Made by a program: the position numbers and the translations under genes | Shown here: in pieces, positions 1 through 5,548 of the stretch | Layout of the letters: each line of letters opens with the position of its first letter | Numbering within the stretch: position 1 is the stretch's first letter | Source: Patescibacteria group bacterium | GTDB taxonomy: Bacteria; Patescibacteriota; Minisyncoccia; Minisyncoccales; JAHIOY01 | DNA: 15,767 nt | Direction: 5' to 3' | Assembly: GCA_018894495.1 (NCBI GenBank) | Contig: JAHIOY010000098.1 | Span: 1 to 15,767 of the forward strand | Notes under the pieces: generated by a model | Told to the model about the DNA's origin: nothing | Seen by the model: the letters and a program-made list of their open reading frames with translations, nothing else | Database searches by the model: none

Positions 1-72
1 ATAACCGTAACTTCCGACAAAAACATTAAAAGAGAGATGGAAATTACCGCCCTGAAAATTACGCTTCAGTAG
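1..72 (+). CDS. C-terminal fragment of an unidentified protein (cut by the window edge)
   Basis: Frame 1 is open from the first base to a TAG at 70-72, giving 23 residues that end in EITALKITLQ. No in-frame start is needed because the gene would begin outside the window. Composition is ordinary for a coding tail, and a long perfect hairpin begins 14 bases after the stop, as often happens behind a gene. No family can be recognised from so short a piece, and a chance open frame cannot be excluded. Confidence 0.4.
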   Translation: MTVTSDKNIKREMEITALKITLQ

Positions 73-86
73 AAATGGAAAAATGA

Positions 87-119
87 GGAATCGGTTGAGG
101 TCTAACCTCAACCGATTCC
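87..119. repeat. Perfect 14-bp inverted repeat (intergenic hairpin)
   Basis: The left arm GGAATCGGTTGAGG (87-100) is the exact reverse complement of 106-119, with a 5-nt loop. It follows the stop codon at 72. No T-run follows on the plus strand, so it is not a textbook intrinsic terminator there. On the minus strand the bases after the hairpin are T-rich (complement of 75-86). It could be a 3'-end stabiliser or bidirectional terminator of the upstream gene. Confidence 0.6.
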
Positions 120-158
120 AAGGTAAAATAGCAAAACCGACAGAGGCCCGACCCTGGA

Positions 159-215
159 AAAGTTAAAAGTTAAAAGTGCAAAGTTAAAAGTTAAAAGTGC
201 AAAGTTAAAAGTTGC
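159..215. repeat. 21-bp tandem repeat, about 2.7 copies
   Basis: Two identical 21-bp units (159-179 and 180-200) are followed by a partial third (201-215). Each unit is built from the shorter word AAGTTAAA repeated and ends in GTGC. The composition is AT-rich and non-coding. There are no spacers, so this is a short minisatellite and not a CRISPR. Confidence 0.75.
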
Positions 216-299
216 AATTCAAAATTAAAAGTTATGAAATTTAAAACAAAAACTTTGAACTTTAAACTATAATTTTGAAATTGAGCGAAGCGATTATCC

Positions 300-322
300 T
301 GCGCAACGTCGGGTGTTGCGCA
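300..322. repeat. Perfect 8-bp hairpin TGCGCAAC / GTTGCGCA
   Basis: The arms at 300-307 and 315-322 are exact reverse complements around the 7-nt loop GTCGGGT. It lies in the spacer upstream of the DUF4446 gene and directly before another hairpin at 333-350. Its role is unknown. It is one of many short GC-rich palindromes in the AT-rich spacers of this window. Confidence 0.6.
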
Positions 323-332
323 ATTGGTTTAA

Positions 333-355
333 GGCGTTTTTGATAACGCCCTTTT
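333..355 (+). terminator. Possible intrinsic terminator
   Basis: GGCGTT (333-338) pairs with AACGCC (345-350) around a 6-nt loop and is followed by CTTTTAT, a short U-run. This fits a weak rho-independent terminator for transcription entering from the left. The stem is only 6 bp, and the T-run merges into TATAAT (355-360), so the same bases could belong to a promoter instead. Confidence 0.4.
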
Positions 356-377
356 ATAATACATATGAATCAGTACA

Positions 378-432
378 CCCTAAATTGGCTTCGCCAATCG
401 GGTGCCCGACGGTTCGATTCCCGTTTAGGGCA
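378..432 (+). pseudogene. tRNA-like remnant: 3' half of a tRNA closed by a 7-bp stem
   Basis: CCCTAAA (378-384) pairs perfectly with TTTAGGG (424-430), as an acceptor stem would. The 3' part contains GGTTCGATTCC, the normal T-loop signature, followed by GCA. Only about 55 nt separate the ends, against 70-plus for a real tRNA. The space of the D and anticodon arms holds the hairpin TTGGC-TTC-GCCAA and a 5-bp stem with a 2-nt loop, so no anticodon loop can form. The T-stem keeps only about 4 pairs because of one extra C. A TATAAT (355-360) lies just upstream. I read it as a decayed or truncated tRNA gene. A small structured RNA is an alternative. Confidence 0.45.
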
Positions 433-614
433 AGGGGTTGATTAGAAACGAAATTAGTGCTAAATTACATTATAATTAGAAACAGAATTTAATTCTTAAT
501 TGAAAATTGGGAAATTGAAATTACTAATTGCTTCGCAGTCTAAAAATCAATAAAGATTGATTTTTAACGCAATTAGTAGATTGGGATTTGATTGAAAATT
601 GAAAATTTTAAACT
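433..614. other. AT-rich non-coding spacer with a long imperfect palindrome (522-578)
   Basis: This is the rest of the long spacer 73-614. No convincing gene is seen. It holds a nested palindrome: TACTAATTGC (522-531) matches GCAATTAGTA (569-578), and inside it AAAAATCAA (542-550) matches TTGATTTTT (557-565). The surrounding words (GAAAATTGAAAATT and similar) are low complexity. No good promoter or Shine-Dalgarno sequence for the gene at 615 is visible. Confidence 0.5.
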
Positions 615-1016
615 ATGTTTGGTTTTTTTAAAAAAAAGAAAAAAGAGCCGGAAAATTTGGAAGAAATTCTGGCTCAGTTTAAGGATTTAAAGGAAAATTT
701 TGAAACACTCTCAAAAGAACTAAAAAATTTAAAAGAAGAAAGCGTTTTTTCCATTCAAAAAATTAGTATTTTTAGATACAATCCCTTTTCTGACATTGGT
801 TCAAATCAAAGCTTTTCAATTGCTCTTTTAGACGGCAATGACAGCGGGGTCATCATTACCAGCCTTTATACCAGGGAGGGAAACAGGACTTATGGAAAAC
901 CAATTAAAGAAGGAATTTCAAAATACACCTTATCCGAAGAAGAAAAAGAAGCAATAGGGCGAGCCAAAGGCTCGCAAATCCGAAATCCGAAATCCGAAAT
1001 CCGAAACAAATCCTAA
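615..1016 (+). CDS. DUF4446 family protein with an N-terminal coiled coil
   Basis: A 133-residue protein of unknown function. Residues 6-10 are a run of lysines and residues 14-42 look like a short coiled coil. Residues 45-115 carry the DUF4446 pattern: RYNPFSDIGSNQSFSIALLD, then VIITSLYTREG, then a lysine-rich YTLSEEEKEAI. The N-terminus is MFGFF, which could be a short membrane-touching segment, but no full transmembrane helix is present. The last 17 or so residues (GRAKGSQIRNPKSEIRNKS) come from a hairpin and four copies of a heptamer (959-1003) and are probably not native to the family. The stop overlaps TAATG at the following reading frame, so it is likely cotranscribed with infB and rbfA. 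There is no clear ribosome binding site. The function is not known to me. Confidence 0.85.
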   Translation: MFGFFKKKKKEPENLEEILAQFKDLKENFETLSKELKNLKEESVFSIQKISIFRYNPFSDIGSNQSFSIALLDGNDSGVIITSLYTREGNRTYGKPIKEGISKYTLSEEEKEAIGRAKGSQIRNPKSEIRNKS

Positions 1017-1085
1017 TGAGCCAAATCCAAAATTCAAAACAAAATATTTGGAATATTGGAATTTCGAATTTAGGATTTTATTCTA
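959..1085. repeat. Hairpin plus heptamer-repeat element at the DUF4446-infB junction
   Basis: GCGAGCC (959-965) and GGCTCGC (969-975) form a 7-bp hairpin with an AAA loop. Four perfect copies of the heptamer AAATCCG follow at 976-1003. Then come AAATCCAAAATTC-type words (1022-1040) and partly complementary words such as GGAATTTCGAATTTAGGATTT (about 1055-1078), so the whole can fold back on itself. Similar AATCCGAAATCCGAAA filler is, as I recall, common between genes in many CPR and other environmental genomes. Here it runs through the 3' end of one gene and the bases just before the next. Confidence 0.65.
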
Positions 1086-1087
1086 AG

Positions 1088-2608
1088 ATGATTGAAGAAA
1101 AAAAACAAAACATAGTATCCCGACCGCCGGTGGTAGTGGTCATGGGTCATGTTGACCACGGCAAGACCTCTATTTTGGATTATATTAGAAAGACGCACAT
1201 TGCCGAAAAGGAAACCGGTGGAATTACTCAGCATATCGGCGCTTACCAAACCGAAAAAGAAGGCAAAAAAATCACCTTCATTGATACGCCGGGTCATGAG
1301 GCATTTTCAGCTATGAGGTTGCGAGGAGCAAAGGTAGCTGACGTAGCCATACTGGTCGTAGATGCCGCTCAAGGGGTTCAAGCCCAAACAAAAGAGGCAA
1401 TTGCTCAGATAAAATTAGCCGGAATTCCGTTTATTATTGCCTTAAATAAAATTGATATGCCGGAGTCAAACCCGGAAAAAATAAAAGGGGAATTAAGAAA
1501 AGAAGGGCTTTTAGTTGAATCGCTCGGCGGAAAAGTCCCTTCGGTTGAGGTTTCGGCTAAAACCGGCCAGGGAATTGAAGAACTTTTGGAGATAATAAAT
1601 TTGATGGCGGAAATGGGGGAATTAAAAGCGGACCTGACAAAACCAGCCGAAGGAACGATTATTGAGTCATATTTAGACAGCCAAAGAGGACCAACCGCTA
1701 CTTTAATTTTGAATAATGGAATTTTGAAAGCGGGCGATATTTTGGCAACCCCTTCCACTTTCGGAAAAATCAAGGTTTTAGAAAATTTTCAAGGAAGACC
1801 AATTGAGAAAGCCCAGCCCTCAGACCCGGTTATTGTCATTGGTTTTGAAGAAGTGCCGAGGGTTGGTGAAAATTTTAAAGTTTTTTTCAACGTTGAAAGC
1901 GCAAAAGGCAGCCTTAAGCCGTCAAAAGAAAAGAGAACTTTAATGGTTTTAAAAGTAGGTCCTGAACAAAAGGTTCTGAATTTAATATTGAAAGCCGATG
2001 TTTTGGGCTCGCTGGAAGTCGTTGAGCAGGTCTTAAAAGAAATTCCTCGCGCCGCCGGCATAGCCTCTGGCGACGCACGGCGCGAGAAAATAATTTTAAG
2101 AATTTTGAAATCAGAGGTGGGCAAAATAAATGAATCGGATATTAGGTTGGCAAAAAGCGCTCGGGCGATTATTTTGGGATTTAGAGTAAAAACGGACTCA
2201 GTGGCTCAGGTTTTTGCCGAAAGAGAAAAAGTTAAAATATTTCAATTCGGTATTATTTATGAATTAGTTGAGGGTGTCCGCAAAATCATTGAGAGCAGGA
2301 CAAAGACGGAGGAAGTTCGGGTTGATTTGGGGAAAGTGAAAATTTTAGCCCTATTTTTAGATGAGAAAAACCGTCAAATTATTGGCGGCAAGGTAATTGA
2401 AGGTGAAATCAAGAGGGGCGTCTCAATTGAGGTTTTGAGGGATGAGAAAATCATTGGCAAGGGAAAACTAATTAACCTTAAGCGGGATAAAAAAGACGTG
2501 GAAAAAGTAATTAAAGGTCAGGATTGCGGAATGTTATTTGCCGGCGACGTGAAGACCGAACAAGGCGACGTCCTATTATTTTACGAAAAAAGAAGAGCCG
2601 GACTTTAA
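1088..2608 (+). CDS. infB: Translation initiation factor IF-2 (short form)
   Basis: IF-2 is the GTPase that places initiator tRNA on the 30S subunit and drives subunit joining. From the ATG at 1088 the protein has 506 residues. The G domain is intact: G1 GHVDHGKT (20-27), G2 GGITQHIG (44-51), G3 DTPGH (66-70), G4 NKID (120-123), G5 SAK (156-158). Domains II-IV follow to the end. The long N-terminal region of the E. coli type is absent. The frame is open back to an ATG at 1016, but those 24 extra codons come from low-complexity repeat DNA, so I prefer 1088. Residues 321-333 are encoded by a GC-rich palindrome (2046-2086) and look like an insert in a domain III loop. The stop overlaps the rbfA start (TAATG), pointing to translational coupling. 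Confidence 0.97.
   Translation: MIEEKKQNIVSRPPVVVVMGHVDHGKTSILDYIRKTHIAEKETGGITQHIGAYQTEKEGKKITFIDTPGHEAFSAMRLRGAKVADVAILVVDAAQGVQAQTKEAIAQIKLAGIPFIIALNKIDMPESNPEKIKGELRKEGLLVESLGGKVPSVEVSAKTGQGIEELLEIINLMAEMGELKADLTKPAEGTIIESYLDSQRGPTATLILNNGILKAGDILATPSTFGKIKVLENFQGRPIEKAQPSDPVIVIGFEEVPRVGENFKVFFNVESAKGSLKPSKEKRTLMVLKVGPEQKVLNLILKADVLGSLEVVEQVLKEIPRAAGIASGDARREKIILRILKSEVGKINESDIRLAKSARAIILGFRVKTDSVAQVFAEREKVKIFQFGIIYELVEGVRKIIESRTKTEEVRVDLGKVKILALFLDEKNRQIIGGKVIEGEIKRGVSIEVLRDEKIIGKGKLINLKRDKKDVEKVIKGQDCGMLFAGDVKTEQGDVLLFYEKRRAGL
2046..2086. repeat. GC-rich palindromic insertion inside infB
   Basis: CTCGCGCCG (2046-2054) is the exact reverse complement of CGGCGCGAG (2078-2086), with a 23-nt GC-rich loop that holds a further GCC-TCT-GGC mini-hairpin (2063-2071). 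It contributes about 13 residues (RAAGIASGDARRE) between a helix ending in VLKEIP and the strand KIILRIL. In ordinary IF-2 these are joined by a few residues. The composition differs sharply from the surrounding AT-rich codons. The length is compatible with the reading frame. Confidence 0.75.
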
Positions 2609-2949
2609 TGTCAAAGCGAATTCCGAGAGTTAATCAATTACTCAAAAAAGAACTGGGTCAGATTATTTTAAAGGAAATTGATTTTCCCAAAGACGTTTTG
2701 GTTACCATAACCAGAGTTGAAACCCTGCCCAATTTAAGCGAAAGCAGGGTTTTTATTAGCGTCTTTCCCGAAAAAATAAGCCGGGAAATCCTTGAAATTT
2801 TAAGGCGAGAAATTTATTTTCTCCAGCAAAAAATAAACAAACGACTTAAAATGAGACCCTTGCCGAGATTGCTCTTTGTTTTGGAAAAAATGACGGTTGA
2901 AGCCGGAAGAATTGAGGAAATCTTAGAAAAATTGAAATCAAAGAGATAA
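2608..2949 (+). CDS. rbfA: Ribosome-binding factor A
   Basis: RbfA is a small KH-fold protein that binds the 30S subunit and helps mature the 5' region of 16S rRNA. The 113 residues show the family pattern: RIPRVNQLLKKELGQII at the N-terminus, the KDVLVTITRVETLPNLSESRVFISV core, and MRPLPRLLFVLEKMTVEAGRIEEIL at the end. The length is normal for the family. The ATG at 2608 overlaps the infB stop in TAATG. An in-frame start further upstream (2524) would run deep into infB and is unlikely. infB-rbfA adjacency is a classic bacterial arrangement. Confidence 0.95.
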   Translation: MSKRIPRVNQLLKKELGQIILKEIDFPKDVLVTITRVETLPNLSESRVFISVFPEKISREILEILRREIYFLQQKINKRLKMRPLPRLLFVLEKMTVEAGRIEEILEKLKSKR

Positions 2950-2958
2950 ATCTCTTTT
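2941..2958 (+). terminator. Weak terminator at the end of rbfA
   Basis: AAGAGA (2941-2946) pairs with TCTCTT (2951-2956) around TAAA, followed by TT. The stop codon of rbfA lies in the loop. The stem is short and AT-rich, so termination would be inefficient. Its position between the operon and the tRNA promoter is the main support. Confidence 0.35.
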
Positions 2959-2974
2959 CTATCTTCACTAACGT

Positions 2975-3003
2975 TTGATAAAACAAGAAAATTAGGGTAA
3001 AAT
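2975..3003 (+). promoter_or_regulatory. Sigma-70-type promoter for the tRNA-Cys/tRNA-Leu unit
   Basis: The -35 box is TTGATA (2975-2980), the spacer is 17 bp, and the -10 box is TAAAAT (2998-3003). The expected start about 7 nt downstream falls on 3010, the first base of tRNA-Cys. Confidence 0.75.
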
Positions 3004-3009
3004 GAAGTC

Positions 3010-3081
3010 GGCGCCGTGGCGGAGAAGCCTACGCGGCGGTCTGCAAAACCGCTTACGCCGGTGCGATTCCGGCCGGCGCCT
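3010..3081 (+). tRNA. tRNA-Cys (anticodon GCA)
   Basis: The acceptor GGCGCCG pairs with CGGCGCC, followed by discriminator T at 3081. The anticodon stem GCGGT/ACCGC encloses the loop CTGCAAA, with anticodon GCA at 3043-3045. The T-stem GCCGG/CCGGC encloses TGCGATT, so position 55 is G instead of T. CCA is not encoded (TCAA follows). It is separated from tRNA-Leu by 10 nt and presumably cotranscribed. Confidence 0.95.
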
Positions 3082-3091
3082 CAACATTTTT

Positions 3092-3175
3092 GCCACGGTG
3101 TTGTAATTGGTAACCAATACGGACTTAAAATCCGTTGGGAGAAATCCCGTGTGGGTTCGAGTCCCACCCGTGGCA
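3092..3175 (+). tRNA. tRNA-Leu (anticodon TAA)
   Basis: The acceptor GCCACGG pairs with CCGTGGC, with discriminator A at 3175. The anticodon stem ACGGA/TCCGT encloses CTTAAAA, with anticodon TAA at 3126-3128. The long variable arm (TGGGAGAAATCCCGT) is as expected for a class II tRNA. The T-loop TTCGAGT is canonical. CCA is not encoded. Confidence 0.96.
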
Positions 3176-3178
3176 CAT

Positions 3179-3200
3179 AAATTTTGCTGGCGCAAAATTT
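3179..3200 (+). repeat. 9-bp hairpin behind the tRNA pair (possible terminator)
   Basis: AAATTTTGC (3179-3187) and GCAAAATTT (3192-3200) are perfect arms around TGGC. The hairpin starts 4 bases after tRNA-Leu and sits before the next gene's ribosome binding site. The arm ends in TTT, but no separate T-run follows, so a terminator role is only possible. Confidence 0.5.
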
Positions 3201-3232
3201 GAGTAGTTAGTAATGGTTAAGAGGTAAAAATT

Positions 3233-3649
3233 ATGGATATTTTACAAACAATTTTTGGTGGTGGTATTGCCTCTGTAGTATGGTTTATCGTTGGTAGTAT
3301 TTTATATACGAATCCTTTTGTTGCAAAGATTTACAAAAGCGCCGAAGGTTCACCCGGATTAAAAAAATGGCAGAGTATTCCAAAATATATTGGCCTTCAA
3401 TATATTGGCATATTGGCTCAATGTATGTTATGGGCTTTTGTTTTCGCTTTGGTAAGACCTGTTCTTCCCGATGAAGTTTTGATGAAAATCCTCGTTTTTG
3501 GTCTTATCTTGGTTGTTGTAAAAATCTTTCCGAGATTTTTTGATATGTGGATTCAATCAACCTATCCAAACAAGTTGCTTGCTGTGGAGTTTGTGAATGG
3601 AACAATTGGAAGTTTTGTAATTGGGATGGTGTTTGCGCTCGTTATTTAA
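3233..3649 (+). CDS. Small four-helix membrane protein, unknown function
   Basis: 138 residues with four predicted transmembrane helices at about 8-25, 55-74, 81-99 and 117-137. The loop between helices 1 and 2 is basic (YKSAEGSPGLKKWQSIPK), and a conserved-looking PRFFDMWIQSTYP segment comes before helix 4. The overall plan (SILYTNPFVAKIY after helix 1, NGTIGSFVIGMVFA at the end) reminds me of DUF1761-like small membrane proteins, but this is a weak resemblance. The start is supported by GAGGT at 3221-3225, 7 nt before the ATG. No function is proposed. The gene stands alone between a tRNA pair and an AlkD-type gene. Confidence 0.75.
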   Translation: MDILQTIFGGGIASVVWFIVGSILYTNPFVAKIYKSAEGSPGLKKWQSIPKYIGLQYIGILAQCMLWAFVFALVRPVLPDEVLMKILVFGLILVVVKIFPRFFDMWIQSTYPNKLLAVEFVNGTIGSFVIGMVFALVI

Positions 3650-3693
3650 TCGCCAAAGCATTGGGCGTTTCAATTGAGGATTTACTCAAATAA
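3649..3693 (+). pseudogene. Possible C-terminal remnant of an XRE-type HTH protein
   Basis: In a frame different from both neighbours, 3649-3693 reads IAKALGVSIEDLLK and then TAA. This is the usual C-terminal ending of small Cro/C1-type (XRE) helix-turn-helix proteins. No helix-turn-helix start lies upstream in that frame, because it runs into the membrane-protein gene. I infer that the end of an HTH gene survived here after a deletion or rearrangement. The match is short and from memory, so a chance match remains possible. Confidence 0.4.
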
Positions 3694-3694
3694 C

Positions 3695-4423
3695 ATGAAT
3701 TCAAAACAGATTATCGGACAAATTAGGAAAGAGCTAAAAAATAAAGCCGACACAAAGACCGAAGAAGAAAGAGAAAAAGCAAGGGCATTATTTGGCAACG
3801 AAACCAAACTTTTAGCTCTCAAGGTCCCCGAAACAAGAAAGCTCGCGGAATCTTTTGCTAAAAAACTTAAAAAAGAAAAAGATTTTGATACCGCTTTAAA
3901 AGTGGCAGACGAACTTTATAAAAGCGGGGTATTTGAAGAAGCAACCGTAGCCGAGTCGATTTTAAAAGAATTTAAAAACTACTTTGATGATTCAACTTTT
4001 GATAAGCTTGACGAGTGGATAGATTACATAAAGAATTGGGCAAATATTGATATGCTTTGTGGCTGGTTGCTTGCGCCAATAATTTTGAAAGATGAAACTA
4101 AAATCAAAATAATTTCTCAATGGACAAAATCAAAAAACCGCTGGCGCAGACGAGCGGCAGCCGTGGCTTTAGTAAAACCGATAAGGAAAGGAATATATTT
4201 GCAACAGGCATTGCGAATCGCTAAAAAACTTATACAAGACGAAGACGATATGGTTCAAAAAGGAGTTGGCTGGCTTTTAAAAGAGGCAGGCGGAAGATTT
4301 CCAGACGAGACGGTCAAATTTCTTATGAAATGGCGGCAAAAAATCCCTCGGCTTGTTCTCCGTCTTGCCTGCGAAAAATTACCTTCTAAGGGAAAAAAGA
4401 GAGTTTTAGGACGCGAAACTTAA
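3695..4423 (+). CDS. AlkD-like DNA alkylation repair protein (HEAT-like DNA glycosylase)
   Basis: AlkD-family glycosylases remove 3-methyladenine and 7-methylguanine from DNA with a stack of HEAT-like helical repeats, without flipping the base. From the ATG at 3695 the protein has 242 residues, a normal family length. The conserved Trp and Asp of the active site appear in NWANIDMLCGWLL (W115, D119), and an arginine cluster, RWRRRAAAVAL (149-159), fits the third catalytic residue. The C-terminal half shows typical repeats, DEDDMVQKGVGWLLKEAG and LRLACEKLP. The frame is open from a TTG at 3674, but that overlaps GAGGA (3676-3680), the best ribosome binding site, so ATG 3695 is preferred, although the spacing of about 14 nt is long. 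The gene appears to be its own unit. Confidence 0.92.
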   Translation: MNSKQIIGQIRKELKNKADTKTEEEREKARALFGNETKLLALKVPETRKLAESFAKKLKKEKDFDTALKVADELYKSGVFEEATVAESILKEFKNYFDDSTFDKLDEWIDYIKNWANIDMLCGWLLAPIILKDETKIKIISQWTKSKNRWRRRAAAVALVKPIRKGIYLQQALRIAKKLIQDEDDMVQKGVGWLLKEAGGRFPDETVKFLMKWRQKIPRLVLRLACEKLPSKGKKRVLGRET

Positions 4424-4492
4424 ATCCGTAATTGAGGATTCATAATTTTGAAAAAATTTGTCGTTAAAATGTTAGGTGTTATTTAGAAAAGT

Positions 4493-4501
4493 TGTTATAA
4501 T
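4493..4501 (+). promoter_or_regulatory. Extended -10 promoter for the zinc-ribbon/HEAT pair
   Basis: TGTTATAAT (4493-4501) is a consensus extended -10 (TGn-TATAAT). A weak -35-like TTAGGT lies at 4472-4477 (18 bp spacer to TATAAT). Transcription would start near 4508, giving a 40-nt leader that carries the ribosome binding site at 4536-4541. Confidence 0.65.
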
Positions 4502-4547
4502 GAAAAGGTTGAATAAATTTTAATTAAAAGAAAGTGAGGTGAAAAAT

Positions 4548-4817
4548 ATGAACACAACACAAACACAAGGACCATTTTGTCAAAGTTGCGCTATGCCGAT
4601 GGCAAAGCCGGAAGATTTTGGCACCAATGCCGATGGCAGCCAAAATCAGGAATATTGCCATTATTGTTTTCAAAACGGCAAATTTACCGAGCCAAATATA
4701 ACGGTAGAACAGATGATTGAAAAATGCGCTGAAATTATGAGACAAATGAAAATGCCCGAAGCGCAAATTGAACAGACAAAAACTTTTATTCCCATGCTCA
4801 AAAGATGGAAAAAGTAA
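4548..4817 (+). CDS. Small zinc-ribbon protein
   Basis: 89 residues. Four cysteines in two CxxC pairs (C11/C14 and C37/C40) form a zinc ribbon in the context FCQSCAMPM and EYCHYCFQNG, the pattern of the putative zinc-ribbon family that I know as Pfam Zn_ribbon_2. The C-terminal half is helical, with TVEQMIEKCAEIMRQMKMPEAQIEQ. The start is fixed by GAGGTG (4536-4541), 6 nt before the ATG. A GTG at 4539 is inside that site and is rejected. The next gene starts one base after the stop codon, so the two are surely cotranscribed. The role is unknown. The family is usually thought to be a metal-binding or regulatory accessory protein. Confidence 0.85.
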   Translation: MNTTQTQGPFCQSCAMPMAKPEDFGTNADGSQNQEYCHYCFQNGKFTEPNITVEQMIEKCAEIMRQMKMPEAQIEQTKTFIPMLKRWKK

Positions 4818-4818
4818 T

Positions 4819-5343
4819 ATGGGTAAAATTGAAGAAATCTTAAAATCAAAACACGAGCCGAAAGAGAAAATTACTCTTTTGGCAAAAGAGATTAAAAAGG
4901 ACAAAAAGTTTATTGGTGAAATTGTCGGGTATTTTGAATCCGCGCCTGCTGGCGATCAAGGGCATTTGATAGAATCTTTGGAGTATGCCTCGCAAGACAA
5001 TCCTGAGATTATCGCGCCCCATCTTGATTTTGTAATTTGCCATTTGGAAGATAAAGCGCCGAGAGTAAAGTGGGAATGCGCCAGAATAATTGCTAATTTG
5101 ACGTTGAAGTTCTCAGATAAAACCGTAAAAGCAATTCCCGCGCTTTTAAAGAACGCAAAAGATAAAGGAACAGTGGTGCGATGGAGCGTGGCTTTTGCTT
5201 TGGGCGAGATTGCTAAAAGCAATTCAAACGCGGAAAGAATATTGCTTCCCAAAATGAAAGAACTTATTAAAAAAGAGACGAACAACGGCGTTAAAAATGT
5301 TTATCTTAAAACATTGAAGTTTATTGAAAAAAAGAAAAAATAA
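4819..5343 (+). CDS. HEAT-repeat protein
   Basis: 174 residues of alpha-helical repeats: HLIESLEYASQDNPEIIAPHLDFVICHLEDKAPRVKWECARIIANL is one repeat pair, and RWSVAFALGEIAKSNS... is the next. The protein ends NGVKNVYLKTLKFIEKKKK, basic and charged. HEAT repeats build curved protein- or nucleic-acid-binding surfaces, and no catalytic residues are visible. The ATG at 4819 follows the stop of the zinc-ribbon gene by one base. An alternative upstream start (4768) would lie inside that gene. This zinc-ribbon and HEAT pairing suggests a joint function, but I cannot name it. It is the second HEAT-type protein within 1.2 kb (after the AlkD-like gene), but its sequence does not look like a recent copy. 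Confidence 0.85.
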   Translation: MGKIEEILKSKHEPKEKITLLAKEIKKDKKFIGEIVGYFESAPAGDQGHLIESLEYASQDNPEIIAPHLDFVICHLEDKAPRVKWECARIIANLTLKFSDKTVKAIPALLKNAKDKGTVVRWSVAFALGEIAKSNSNAERILLPKMKELIKKETNNGVKNVYLKTLKFIEKKKK

Positions 5344-5359
5344 AGAATTTGCCGCCAAA

Positions 5360-5400
5360 CCCCGGTAGTAGAACGCCTTGCGTTCGCCACGGGGCAGGTT
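5360..5400. repeat. Hairpin element A (first family, copy 1)
   Basis: CCCC (5360-5363) to GGGG (5391-5394) close an imperfect hairpin whose inner stem is GAACGC-CTT-GCGTTC (5371-5385). CAGGTTGTTAAAG follows. The flanking words (CCCCxGTAGTAxAAC, then ACGGGGCAGGT) recur at 8289-8331 around a different inner stem, so the two are copies of one dispersed element. Confidence 0.7.
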
Positions 5401-5406
5401 GTTAAA

Positions 5407-5476
5407 GAACGCGGCGAAGCCACTCCGAATTTTCGCGGGGGGACTTCTTCGCCGCCCGCGGCGGCGAAATGCGTTC
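5407..5476. repeat. Nested GC-rich palindrome next to element A
   Basis: GAACGC (5407-5412) pairs with GCGTTC (5471-5476). Inside it, GCGGCGAAG (5411-5419) pairs with CTTCGCCGC (5447-5455), and TTCGCCGC (5448-5455) can instead pair with GCGGCGAA (5461-5468). These alternative pairings give a branched structure that is very GC-rich in an AT-rich spacer. No gene is seen in 5344-5548 apart from these elements and the hicB promoter. Confidence 0.65.
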
Positions 5477-5508
5477 GAACTATTTTAAGAATACAGCACC
5501 AATAAAAT

Positions 5509-5536
5509 TTGACATATTTTTCTATTTTGGTAAAGT
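5509..5536 (+). promoter_or_regulatory. hicBA promoter, leaderless or nearly so
   Basis: Perfect -35 TTGACA (5509-5514), 16-bp spacer, then TAAAGT (5531-5536) preceded by TGG, an extended -10. Transcription would begin near 5543, only about 6 nt before the hicB ATG at 5549. No Shine-Dalgarno sequence is present, so the message is probably leaderless. Confidence 0.65.
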
Positions 5537-5548
5537 AAAATATAAATT

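Noticed and set aside
159..1003. Short direct repeats (21-bp units at 159-215 and heptamers at 976-1003) as CRISPR
   Set aside because: The units are contiguous without spacers, low complexity, and no cas gene is present.
1016..1087. Upstream ATG of infB giving a 24-residue N-terminal extension
   Set aside because: The extension is encoded by low-complexity repeat DNA and has no protein-like pattern. ATG 1088 leads directly into the conserved G domain.
1070..2124. Three open frames on the minus strand opposite infB
   Set aside because: They are antisense to a clearly conserved gene and have no recognisable domains or start signals.
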